Source of the DNA: Symbiodinium natans
Lineage: Eukaryota; Sar; Dinophyceae; Suessiales; Symbiodiniaceae
Direction: 5' to 3'
Assembly (NCBI GenBank): GCA_905221605.1
Contig: CAJNDS010000691.1
Span: forward strand, 205,891 to 220,890
Length of the DNA stretch: 15,000 bases
Positions 6,034 to 12,508 of the stretch are shown here, one piece after another. A program made the position numbers and the translations under genes. The notes below the pieces were generated by a model. That model saw only the letters and a program-made list of their open reading frames with translations, had not been told where the DNA came from and did not search any database. Position 1 is the stretch's first letter. Each line of letters begins with the position of its first letter.

Positions 6034-6076
6034 CTCCGATTCTTCATACTAGGCACATCTGGCAGAGCCAGTTACG
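6034..6076 (+). CDS. Gene 2 candidate exon j (frame ambiguous)
   Basis: 43 nt between acceptor TTCAACAG (6026-6033) and donor GTAAAA (6077). Frame 1 reads LRFFILGTSGRASY, which links to 6193 in frame but not to 5368 without an extra exon. Frame 2 (APILHTRHIWQSQL, using the G left at 5443) also links through 6193 and then needs the acceptor at 7001-7002. Both are open. A possible small extra exon is 5921-5940 (ESLTLSI), which would need a GC donor. Confidence 0.45.
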
Positions 6077-6192
6077 GTAAAACCCAGCTTTCAACTGGTT
6101 TAGGGTTTGAGAATTTAGGGTTTCGCTAGGGTATTTGCTAAACCGTAAACCCTAAGCCCAAAATTCTAAACTCTAAACCCTAAGCCCCCGAG

Positions 6193-6233
6193 GCTTGAGT
6201 CCATACACCGTCAGGGAGAGGCGCGCTCACTCG
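6193..6233 (+). CDS. Gene 2 candidate exon k (frame ambiguous)
   Basis: Preceded by CCCTAAGCCCCCGAG (acceptor 6191-6192) and followed directly by GTTTAGGGTTT, so the donor is the telomere-like repeat itself. Frame 1 reads LSPYTVRERRAHS; the alternative reads LESIHRQGEARSL. Confidence 0.45.
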
Positions 6234-6300
6234 GTTTAGGGTTTCGGTGTTTAGGGTTTAGGGTTGATAAGGTTCAGGGTCCAGGGTTCAGGGTTTAGGA
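6234..6300 (+). repeat. TTTAGGG-like tract starting at a donor
   Basis: GTTTAGGG begins exactly at the proposed exon end, followed by about seven variant units. Complementary CCCTAAG/CCCGAAG units lie at about 6945-6980, near the other end of the same candidate intron. The remainder of the intron (6301-6940) holds the GTA-rich patch and a 12 bp palindrome CTACAATTGTAG (6490-6501). A possible extra phase-0 exon near 6524-6584 (KTSTITRSCLLEQLPLARQR) has no clear donor. Confidence 0.7.
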
Positions 6301-6654
6301 TTTGCTCAAATGCCTTTGCAAACCCCAATGTGCTGGTTGTCAGGATCGAGGTTTAGACCCTCTTGGGTTTCGGGTTTGGAGTTTTGGCGGTGTTGCTAGA
6401 CTCCCGTTGTAGTGTTGTTGGGGCGGGTGACCGTTTGTTTTTCCGTACGTGAAGCCAGCCATAAAAGAAGGCATTCCCGAAAGAAGGCACTACAATTGTA
6501 GGGTGTAAGGTTTGGTTATTGGGCAGAAAACAAGCACCATCACCAGAAGCTGTCTGCTTGAGCAGTTGCCCTTGGCACGACAGAGATAGTCCTGTGGAGT
6601 CCCCCTTACCTTTTACCCCCCACCCAATCCCACCTAGCATCCAATTTGGCTAGG

Positions 6655-6765
6655 GAAAGTGTAGTATACGGTATAGTACGTACAATACAGCATAGTATGC
6701 AGTATAGAACTGCACAATCCAGTACAGTACCCTATGGTACAGTATACTTGGCATTGCACTACATT
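6655..6765. repeat. GTA/TAC-rich cryptic repeat
   Basis: Dense, imperfect copies of AGTATA, AGTAC and ACAGTA with many short palindromes (GTATAC, GTACGTAC, GGTACAGTATAC). It has no fixed period and is not coding in any frame. Confidence 0.7.
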
Positions 6766-6989
6766 GTTTCAGTACCTTGGACTACACACATTGCATATTG
6801 CAATACATGAGAGCACGTCTAAGTAAATACTTGCACAGCTTTCAATCTTTTAGGAGATTGTAGACTAGTACCGGAAAGTTCCATACAGCATTTAGATGCA
6901 AAGCCAAACTCAACCCACACCCTTAACCCTTGTGCCTTGAGCCTTCAACCCTAAGCCCGAAGCCCGAAGCCCTAACCCGAACCCAACAG

Positions 6990-7067
6990 GGAGTCGGTTT
7001 AGAAATCGCCATCTCTGAGCCCGTTGTCATTGGACTCAGGAGCATCGAGCCTTATACCGAAGCTAGG
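6990..7067 (+). CDS. Gene 2 candidate exon l
   Basis: 26 codons reading GVGLEIAISEPVVIGLRSIE then PYTEAR, a convincing mix for a folded domain. The acceptor is CCCAACAG (6982-6989). The donor at 7068 is GTCTAC, although the frame stays open to 7086. An alternative acceptor at 7001-7002 (GGTTTAG) gives a shorter exon in the same frame starting EIAISEP. The exon begins and ends in phase 0 and joins directly to 7208. No family recognised. Confidence 0.65.
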
Positions 7068-7207
7068 GTCTACAGCTGTAGGGCTTGAATGATTTTGGGT
7101 TAGGGGGTTTGTGCTTCAGGGCTCTAGGTTCTGGATTTAGGGTTGAGGGATGAGTTAGTTTTCTTCGTCCATAGGCCCTAGAACACTCCTCTTGACTTGG
7201 GGTTCAG

Positions 7208-7294
7208 AGCCAGACACCTCTGACCAACATAGCCTGGAGCCTCCAGTCACCCGCAAGCCTGATGCCGTTTGATATCCTTGGCCACGTTCGGGAA
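7208..7294 (+). CDS. Gene 2 candidate exon m
   Basis: 29 codons reading SQTPLTNIAWSLQSPASLMP then FDILGHVRE, between acceptor GGGGTTCAG (ending 7207) and a textbook donor GTAAGG at 7295. Phase 0 on both sides. One of the best exon calls by splice-site quality and residue composition. The opposite strand is also open but has no splice logic. Confidence 0.7.
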
Positions 7295-7329
7295 GTAAGG
7301 GTTACGCCTTCAAAAACCCTTGAACGTGA

Positions 7330-7442
7330 GATGTCCCCCCCCCCCCCCCCTATACTAACAGTCCTTATTAGGGATTTCAATTGGGGGGGGGGGGGGGTAG
7401 TACAATCCCTATTAGGGACTGCTAGTCTAAGGGGGAACATCC
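7330..7442. mobile_element. Fold-back element, family B copy 1
   Basis: The left arm is GATGT, poly-C, then TATACTAACAGTCCTTATTAGGGATT (7330-7376). The right arm is AATCCCTATTAGGGACTGCTAGTCTAAGGGGGAACATC (7404-7442). C16 (7335-7350) faces a G15 run (7383-7397) near the centre. It shares terminal sequence with 8040-8163. It fills most of the candidate intron 7295-7480. Confidence 0.8.
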
Positions 7443-7480
7443 CAACCTTGAACCCCTGACCACCCAAAGAAATCTTGCAG

Positions 7481-7550
7481 GCGACACAAGCAGGGCAGAT
7501 TCAACGGAGTCTGAACCAGGACCGGCTTCCACGGCCCTGCAGCAAGCCTG
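7481..7550 (+). CDS. Gene 2 candidate exon n
   Basis: Acceptor AAATCTTGCAG (ending 7480) and donor GTGTTAGGG (7551). In the phase given by exon m it reads ATQAGQIQRSLNQDRLPRPC then SKP. Another frame (DTSRADSTESEPGPASTALQ) is also open and looks coding-like, so the frame depends on the neighbours. Confidence 0.6.
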
Positions 7551-7617
7551 GTGTTAGGGTTTGGGGTTTAGGGTTTAGGGTTAGGGTTTAGGGTTAGGGT
7601 CCAGGGTGCACTCCCAG
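7551..7617 (+). repeat. 67 nt candidate intron made of TTTAGGG repeats
   Basis: GTGTTAGGG at the 5' end, about seven TTTAGGG/TTAGGG/TTTGGGG units, then CCAGGGTGCACTCCCAG at the 3' end. Bounded by in-phase exons on both sides. About 50 of 67 nt are heptamer-like. Confidence 0.65.
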
Positions 7618-7671
7618 CTGAAAGCTCGAGTGTAGTGGCTCTTCAGGATTCTAGGATACCACGAGAAACAG
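7618..7671 (+). CDS. Gene 2 candidate exon o
   Basis: Acceptor CACTCCCAG (ending 7617), donor GTGCTA (7672). With the leftover G it reads AESSSVVALQDSRIPRET, then leaves a G again. This is the only open frame that fits the phase of exon n. Confidence 0.6.
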
Positions 7672-7743
7672 GTGCTACACAGGAGCCTTTAGACCCGAAA
7701 TCCTAGACGTTACGGGTCCTAAAAGGGGGCCTGCAAGCCACAG

Positions 7744-7783
7744 AGCCACGTCGCTGGCTTGTGGTCCTTCTGGGCTTCTCAGG
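7744..7783 (+). CDS. Gene 2 candidate exon p
   Basis: Acceptor AGCCACAG (ending 7743) and donor GTTTAGGGG (7784). It reads EPRRWLVVLLGFS with a short hydrophobic run too brief for a sure membrane helix. A second acceptor in the same frame (CTGCAAG, ending 7737) would add Ala-Thr. Confidence 0.52.
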
Positions 7784-7892
7784 GTTTAGGGGTCCCGAGT
7801 TGATGCTGCATCTTGCATTTATGCAGATGTGCCTAATTTTCAATAGATAAATACATATATATATATATGTCTACATACATGAACGTGGCGGA

Positions 7893-7950
7893 ACACATGT
7901 ATTTGCAAACCAAGATATTTATATATATATATATATGCAAATACATGTGT
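7893..7950. repeat. Perfect 15 bp inverted repeat around AT run
   Basis: ACACATGTATTTGCA (7893-7907) and TGCAAATACATGTGT (7936-7950) are exact inverses. The 28 bp spacer includes an AT microsatellite, and AT runs also flank the unit (7853-7868, 7951-7968). Confidence 0.85.
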
Positions 7951-8039
7951 ATATATATATATATATATGTATACCTGCACTTCTGCTCGAGCCTCAAACA
8001 CTCAATGGCACTCGGCAACCTTGACGAGGGAAGTGCATT

Positions 8040-8163
8040 GGGATGTTCCCCCTTATACTAGCAGTCCTTCATAGGGAACCCTAAACCCTAAACCCCAAAC
8101 CCTAAACCCTAAACCCTAAATCCTATCGAACAATTCCTTGTAAGGACTGCTAGGGCACATCCC
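8040..8163. mobile_element. Fold-back element, family B copy 2, with CCCTAAA core
   Basis: The left arm GGGATGTTCCCCCTTATACT continues AGCAGTCCTTCATAGGGAA. The right arm AATTCCTTGTAAGGACTGCT continues AGGGCACATCCC. The terminal sequence matches copy 1 (7330-7442) at GATGTTCCCCCTTAxACTAGCAGTCC. The centre (8078-8124) is six CCCTAAA-type units instead of the poly-G centre of copy 1. It lies in the candidate intron 7784-8232. Confidence 0.82.
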
Positions 8164-8232
8164 AAGAAGTGTACCTTACCTCTTTAGTCTGTTTACTCCT
8201 ATGTTAGAGCAGCAAGGCTACTCTGTTTACAG

Positions 8233-8295
8233 CCTCTTCGAGGGAGCCTCTGCCAGACAAGAGAGGATGATTCTGCAAGTTTTGGGCATAGCTAG
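8233..8295 (+). CDS. Gene 2 candidate exon q
   Basis: Acceptor CTGTTTACAG (ending 8232) and donor GTCCACC (8296). The two G left over from exon p plus C give Gly, then LFEGASARQERMILQVLGIA. The segment looks amphipathic and helical. The frame would run into TAA at 8311-8313 if unspliced, which supports the donor. Confidence 0.63.
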   Translation, partial: PLRGSLCQTREDDSASFGHS

Positions 8296-8335
8296 GTCCA
8301 CCAGACTACCATAAGTGGACAATGGGGCTCCGCAA

Positions 8336-8400
8336 GCCCTAAACCCTAAACCTTGCACCCTAAACCGTAAGCCCGAAGCCCTAAACCCCAACCTCTAACC
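8336..8400 (+). repeat. CCCTAAA-like tract before an acceptor
   Basis: About eight variant units (CCCTAAA, CCGTAAG, CCCGAAG, CCCTAAACCCC) ending 20 nt before acceptor CCACCCAG. Confidence 0.85.
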
Positions 8401-8423
8401 CTTTGAACCCTGTATCCACCCAG

Positions 8424-8488
8424 GAGCTCCAAAAAAGCAACGAACGGCGCATCCAAGCAGAGCTCCGCATGCGCCAGGCGCCGCGCAG
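8424..8488 (+). CDS. Gene 2 candidate exon r
   Basis: Acceptor TATCCACCCAG (ending 8423), donor GTTAGGGTTTAGG (8489). In the phase left by exon q it reads RSSKKATNGASKQSSACARR then RA. Read alone, the frame ELQKSNERRIQAELRMRQAP looks like a better coiled coil but needs a different upstream junction. Exon status is good; frame is uncertain. The donor is the first base pair of a TTTAGGG tract. Confidence 0.62.
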
Positions 8489-8638
8489 GTTAGGGTTTAG
8501 GTTTAGGGTTTAGGGTTTAGGGTTTAGGGGTTAGGGGTTTAGGGTTTAGGGTTTAGGGTTCAGGGTTCAGGGGTCAGGGTTTAGGGTTCAGGGTTCAGGG
8601 TTTAGGGTTTATAGGGTTTAGGATTTATAGGGGTTAGG
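8489..8638 (+). repeat. Long TTTAGGG tract starting at a donor
   Basis: About twenty TTTAGGG-like units (with TTCAGGG and GGGGTTAGGG variants), making up some two-thirds of the candidate intron 8489-8708. Confidence 0.88.
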
Positions 8639-8708
8639 GCTAATCCCCAAGCCAACCAGAACAATCCTCAAAGCTTTCTCATCAAAGCCCTGAATCTGTA
8701 ATCCACAG

Positions 8709-8732
8709 TAGGCGAGAAGCGGACCTTTCTGG
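8709..8732 (+). CDS. Gene 2 candidate micro-exon s (24 nt)
   Basis: Acceptor TAATCCACAG (ending 8708) and donor GTAAGC (8733). With the G left over it reads VGEKRTFL and leaves one G. Donor quality is high; length is very small. Confidence 0.48.
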
Positions 8733-8853
8733 GTAAGCCCAGATCAAACCTCAAGCCTAAAACCTAGACCTAGACCCAAGCTACATTACATTGCCCACAA
8801 CAAGTGTGTTCAGGCCCAGGGTCCTAAGGCACCCTTGAATAAGGGACCCAAGA

Positions 8854-9109
8854 AGCAACCCTTATTTCGGTAGCCAAGTACTCGTCCCGTCATGAAGGTT
8901 CTGAAGCAATGAAGCGCCAAGCGCCCCCCACCCCCACCCCCCCCAAGTCTTGGGGATTCGGACCGAGCTACTGGGAATCCTCGCTGTACCTTTATTCCCT
9001 TTTGGGGGAGTTCGGTTCCCTTATAAACCCCTGCAAGCAAAAAGGTTCCCTGAAGTATTTTTCAGATTTCGGCCGTTCTGCGGGGGTCACTTCCCAGCCG
9101 CAGCTGTGA
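8854..9109 (+). CDS. Open frame, doubtful exon region
   Basis: A frame open from 8850 to TGA 9107-9109 includes VAKYSSRHEGSEAMKRQAPP and later LYLYSLLGEFGSLINPCKQK. It has a poly-C interruption (8926-8944) and no obvious donor. The minus strand is also open. It lies within the candidate intron 8733-9219; probably non-coding, but listed because of its length. Confidence 0.2.
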
Positions 9110-9219
9110 AACACGCGGCTCCATGAAGAATGGTGCTCGTCATTGGGACTTGCTGTAGCACCCTCTGCTCGAGCAGCCTTTGTGCCTTCTGAGTGGGCCT
9201 TCTTCCATTTCCCTGCTAG

Positions 9220-9307
9220 CGATGCCCATCTCCGAGCCGGGCCATGCCGTGCAGCACGCGGTCATGCAGGACATGGCCGTTCTCATTGACCAGTCAGCCA
9301 CCACGTG
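9220..9307 (+). CDS. Gene 2 candidate exon t
   Basis: Acceptor CCCTGCTAG (ending 9219), donor GTAGCC (9308). The frame reads AMPISEPGHAVQHAVMQDMA then VLIDQSATT. The G left by the micro-exon at 8732 fits exactly. Codons (GCC, GGC, CAG, CAC, GTC) match gene 1. Unspliced, it would hit TAG at 9308-9310. A helical segment is likely; family unknown. Confidence 0.65.
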
Positions 9308-9340
9308 GTAGCCATGTCATTCCTCGACAAAGTTGGGCAG

Positions 9341-9443
9341 GAAGAGAGAGGGAGAGAAAAAGAGAGGGATAGAGAGAGAGAGAGAGAAGAGGAAGAGAGA
9401 GAACAGAGGGAGGGAGGGACCGGGAGGGAGGGAGGGCGGGAGG

Positions 9444-9489
<46 letters not shown>

Positions 9490-9645
9490 GAAAGAAAGAA
9501 GAAATAAAGAAAGAGAAACAAAACAAACAAATCGAGAAAAACAACAAAAAAGAGAGAGCGAGAGGGATCGATATGGTCCCCCAAAGAAAGCAATAAAGAA
9601 AGACGAGGAGGGAGAGAGAGAGAGAGAGAGGGAGAGAGGGAGACA

Positions 9646-9722
<77 letters not shown>

Positions 9723-9960
9723 GAGAGGGAGAGGGGAGAGGGAGAGGGAGGGAGAGGGAGGGGAGAGAGGGGAGCGAGAGTGAGAGTGAGAATGAGATCG
9801 AGTGAGAGTGAGAGTGAGAGAGGGTGAGAGTGAGAGAGGGTGAGAGAGTGAGAGAGTGAGAGACAGTCTGTGTGTGCTGCTGCGGGACAGAAGGAGGGAG
9901 AGTGCGCGTGTGTGAGAGAGAGAGAGAGTACGTACGAAACAGAGTGAGAGCATGGGAGTG
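9341..9960 (+). repeat. GA-rich polypurine block
   Basis: About 620 bp of almost pure purine on the + strand: (AG)n of roughly 30 units at 9649-9709, GGGA, AAAG and GTGA sub-repeats, with a less regular A-rich island near 9480-9600 (AAACAAAACAAACAAATCG). The long Ser/Leu (minus) and Arg/Glu (plus) open frames are compositional artefacts. It falls in the candidate intron 9308-9997. Confidence 0.95.
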
Positions 9961-9997
9961 AGAGCGCGGCTGAAAGTAAGAGAGGAGCGAGTGAGAG

Positions 9998-10093
9998 CTT
10001 CATCATTTGCGCCGAGACGTCAAGCGCAGCCACAGCGAGAAGTCGCTGGCTGGCGGCTGATGCTCACCTTCGCCCCCCCCCCACACCGGCGAG
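9998..10093 (+). CDS. Gene 2 candidate exon u
   Basis: Follows GAGTGAGAG (acceptor 9996-9997). With TG left from exon t it reads CFIICAETSSAATARSRWLA then ADAHLRPPPTPA, crossing a C10 run. The donor GT is at 10094. A second frame (LRRDVKRSHSEKSLAGG, stop TGA) is also open. The poly-C makes the 3' half doubtful. After this exon the phase chain is lost; one continuation reaches a TAA at 10192-10194. Confidence 0.42.
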
Positions 10094-11096
10094 GTTTTGG
10101 GCGCTGTCGTCGGCCAGAAGCCCGAAAACATCCTAGGATGTGGTTTTGGGCGCGCCGTGCCAGAAGAACGAGGACCGCCGGCAAGGAGGCCTAAAGTGCT
10201 GGACCACCTCCACGGCCTCGAAGTGCGGGGTTTACAAGGCTCATAAGACAGGGTGTTGAATTAATAGTAGGGTTTTCCATTTGCTTTCCTAACGCTGCCG
10301 GGGGGCGGAATGTAGGATCAAAAGGCCCGGGTAACCTCACAAGTCTGTTCAGTAAAAAGAGCCCTGGTGTGTGTCGGTCGATGTGCTGCGTGCTGCGATG
10401 TTTGTCGGTCGATGTATGTGTGTGTGTGTGGGTGTGCTCTTTGATGTTTTGTGTAGTGTATGTGTCTGTGCACACGCGGGCGGGCGGGCGGGGGGGGGCG
10501 GGCGGGCGGGGGGGGGCCGGGCATCTCAAAAAAACAGCGTCAAATGTCTGCCAACAATGGTGAGGTGCAAGGTCCGTTTTTTCGGATCAGACCCCCCACC
10601 CCCCCCCCCAACCCCACCAACCCTTGCCCCCCAACCCCCACCCACCCCCTCCCTTCACTGCCCAATCTGCCCACACCCCCACCCCCCCCCCCTTATTCTT
10701 TTTCATCTTGAGTGGGGCGAAACAAAAAACATGAGGTTAACAAAATAGGGTTTTGGTCATTCCGGACCAATGTCTAGTTGGGTTGGAGATTGGAGTAGCG
10801 AAAAGAGGGGGCCGACCGAGTGGTTCGAAGGTGGGATGGACCGCTCCATGACCATGACGGAGTGAGGTTGGGGGACACGGCTTGCTGATGAAAAGTATAA
10901 AATGTATGTTTCTGAGTATTTTGGGAGTGAGTATTTTCCTGTCGCTTGAAAAGCTGCTTGACTAGTGAAAGCCAGTACATGAGCTGCTGAACCCTAAACC
11001 CGAAACCCTAAACCCTGAACCCAAACCCCAAACCCTAAGCCCTAAGCCCAAACCCTACCCCCCCCCCCCCCCGCCCTTCCAACGAGTCAGGTGCAG
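10094..11096 (+). other. About 1 kb without a firm gene
   Basis: Contains a 14 bp palindrome ACATCCTAGGATGT (10128-10141), a weak coding-like patch LDHLHGLE (10197-10222), two copies of GTCGGTCGATGT (10373, 10402) with a GT microsatellite (about 10413-10432), G-runs with CGGGCGGGCGGG (10479-10517), C-rich low complexity (10589-10692), and CCCTAAA units (10989-11058) ending in C15 (11058-11072). Confidence 0.6.
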
Positions 11097-11130
11097 GAGT
11101 GCGCCGCCATGGCCACCGAAGAGTTGCTCG
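11097..11130 (+). CDS. Candidate exon v
   Basis: Acceptor CAGGTGCAG (ending 11096), donor GTGCTTAG (11131). It reads ECAAMATEELL. The ATG at 11108-11110 sits in GCCGCCATGGCC, a good start context, so this could be the first coding exon of a separate gene. If unspliced, the frame stops at TAG shortly after. An alternative frame is open to 11308. Confidence 0.4.
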
Positions 11131-11250
11131 GTGCTTAGTGCGGTCTAGGGCGCCGAAGGAACCTTTAAGTGTTCAGAGCCCATCAAGCAAGGAACCCTAC
11201 CTTCCCAGACACACCCTAAACCCAAACGTAAACCCTAAATGGCACTTGAG

Positions 11251-11317
11251 TCCTCCTGGAGCCGGTACATTGAGTCGATCTCTCTCATTTGGAAGTCTGT
11301 GGGTGTGACCATCCTAG
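11251..11317 (+). CDS. Candidate exon w, hydrophobic
   Basis: The frame SSWSRYIESISLIWKSVGVT then IL ends at donor GTAGGA (11318). It is partly hydrophobic, possibly a short membrane or buried helix. The acceptor CACTTGAG (ending 11250) is weak. The leftover G fits the next exon. Another frame (AGTLSRSLSFGSLWV) is open. Confidence 0.42.
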
Positions 11318-11337
11318 GTAGGATAAGTGGGATTCTC

Positions 11338-11405
11338 CCTAAGCCCTAAGCCCTAAGCCCTAAACCCGAAGCCCTCAGCCCGAAGCCCTAAGCCCTTAAC
11401 CCCAA
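11338..11405 (+). repeat. CCCTAAG/CCCGAAG tract
   Basis: About nine degenerate CCCTAAA-type units, in the 3' half of the candidate intron 11318-11440. Confidence 0.85.
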
Positions 11406-11440
11406 CCCCTTCTGAACCCTCTTCTGGCTCTCTTAAACAG

Positions 11441-11471
11441 GGACGTTATTCAGAGGGCTATATCCCCAAGG
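11441..11471 (+). CDS. Candidate exon x
   Basis: Acceptor CTCTTAAACAG (ending 11440), donor GTCCCC (11472). In phase with 11251-11317 it reads GTLFRGLYPQ; a phase-0 reading GRYSEGYIPK is also open. Confidence 0.4.
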
Positions 11472-11542
11472 GTCCCCCTAATCCTATCCCCTATGACCTT
11501 GAACTGGGGTCAAGTCGGCCGGCTCCTTTGCTTGTCTTCTAG

Positions 11543-11566
11543 CGGGGATCCCCAAACTGCAAAGGG
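11543..11566 (+). CDS. Candidate micro-exon y (24 nt)
   Basis: Acceptor TGTCTTCTAG (ending 11542), donor GTTTAGGG (11567) that is part of the heptamer tract. In phase it reads GGDPQTAK. Confidence 0.35.
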
Positions 11567-11600
11567 GTTTAGGGTTTAGGGTTTAGGGTTTTGGGTTTAG
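11567..11600 (+). repeat. TTTAGGG run spanning a candidate mini-intron
   Basis: Four to five TTTAGGG units. If both neighbours are exons, this is a 34 nt stretch of almost pure repeat, GTTTAGGG...GGGTTTAG. That is below the usual intron size, so one neighbour may be wrong. Confidence 0.55.
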
Positions 11601-11666
11601 GCTTAACCAAGAGAATCGACCAATATCTGCAGCACATGTTCCACATTCTCGCAACGGGGATGAAGG
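11601..11666 (+). CDS. Candidate exon z (frame ambiguous)
   Basis: A non-repetitive island after the heptamer run. The most protein-like frame is KRIDQYLQHMFHILATGMK (from about 11609); the phase-linked frame is LNQENRPISAAHVPHSRNGD. A GT at 11667 serves as donor. Frame and acceptor are unresolved. Confidence 0.35.
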
Positions 11667-11753
11667 GTGGTGCGTCGTGAGGTCAAGGTTTAGGGTTCCC
11701 TGGCAGTAGGACTCCCTCGAAACCCAACAAGTAAAACCCACCCTGAAGCCCTA

Positions 11754-11854
11754 AACCCATGGGTTGGGTCCCTTTTTGGGATCCCTTTTTCAAGGGTGCC
11801 GCCTTATAATGGGTACCCAAAAGGGAGTCTATTTTAGGAAACTACCCACGGGTT
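11754..11854. mobile_element. Fold-back element, single copy
   Basis: Outer ends AACCCATGGGT and ACCCACGGGTT are near-exact inverses. Inner arms GGGTCCCTTTTTGGGATCCC (11766-11785) and GGGTACCCAAAAGGGAGTC (11811-11829) also pair. No coding capacity. Confidence 0.65.
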
Positions 11855-12053
11855 CCTGGTGAACCCCACTGTTTTTGGATTGAGGGCTGAGGGTCATAGG
11901 GCTCGTGGGTTGCTCCGCGCACCTACCCATATCCACTCTGAGTGGCGAAGAAGAACCCTCAGCCGTCGCCCCTAAACCTTAAACTCTGGTAGGAGTTGAA
12001 CCCTGGGATCCTATAACCCTGACGGAGCGATTTCGACTCACCCTGATCTGTTT

Positions 12054-12469
12054 TACAGTAAAGCCGTTGTATAAGAAACCGGCTTTCCGGTAGGGTACCC
12101 TAAGTTTCTTACTTTCCATTCGCCCATGTACTCAGTGGGGTTTTGAACTAGAGTAGTCTTGGTTACTTAATTCGTTTCTTAAGGGAGTACGCTATACCAC
12201 TAGACCAAACCCATGTATGCAGGCTTGAGCCTTCTAATCGTATTTTGTACCCTGGCTAGAGGCACCATTTGGTTGGGTTCAGGGACCACATACCTCACCC
12301 GAACAGCTCAAAGCCCTTCCCCACCTCCATGACGAGCAGGATGGCAGGATCTTAGGGTTTAGGATTTGGGGCCAAAGCTGCAGAACTGGACAGTGCCGTA
12401 GAGTTTTCAAATCGGACCTAGGGTCTTAGCTTCTTATACATTGGTTTCTTACACAGTGGTGTTACTGTA
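12054..12469. mobile_element. Possible 416 bp element with 27 bp inverted ends
   Basis: Left TACAGTAAAGCCGTTGTATA..AGAAACC (12054-12080) matches the inverse of 12443-12469 at 22 of 27 positions. TTTCTTA motifs recur inside, and a tRNA-like block lies at 12132-12212. Weak coding-like patches inside (LKALPHLHDEQDGR near 12307-12347; AAELDSAVEFSNR near 12377-12413) lack good donors. No target duplication was established. Confidence 0.5.
12132..12212 (-). other. tRNA-like / SINE-head-like sequence
   Basis: The minus strand carries TGGTCTAGTGG (12207-12197), which fits a Pol III A box as in tRNA D arms, and GTTCAAAACCC (12148-12138), which resembles a B box. No full cloverleaf forms: acceptor and T stems do not pair, and the candidate anticodon arm CTTAA/TTAAG has an 8 nt loop. 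A decayed tRNA or a tRNA-derived SINE head is possible. Confidence 0.35.
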
Positions 12470-12489
12470 GATGTCCCTCCCGGGGGGCT

Positions 12490-12508
12490 GGGGGGGGGGG
12501 GGGGGGGG
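12490..12508 (+). repeat. Poly-G run (19)
   Basis: Uninterrupted G19 preceded by CGGGGGGCT. Confidence 0.95.

Noticed and set aside
7833-8061. Tyr/Ile-rich frames on both strands over the AT microsatellites
   Set aside because: Translations of ATATAT repeats; no splice or composition support.
9294-10033. Long Ser/Leu-rich minus-strand and Arg/Glu-rich plus-strand open frames
   Set aside because: They are direct translations of the GA/TC microsatellite, open in several frames on both strands, with no coding signature.
10818-10850. CCGACCGAGTGGTTCGAAGG resembling tRNA-Ser/Leu D arm and T loop motifs
   Set aside because: No cloverleaf could be drawn and the motifs are too close together.
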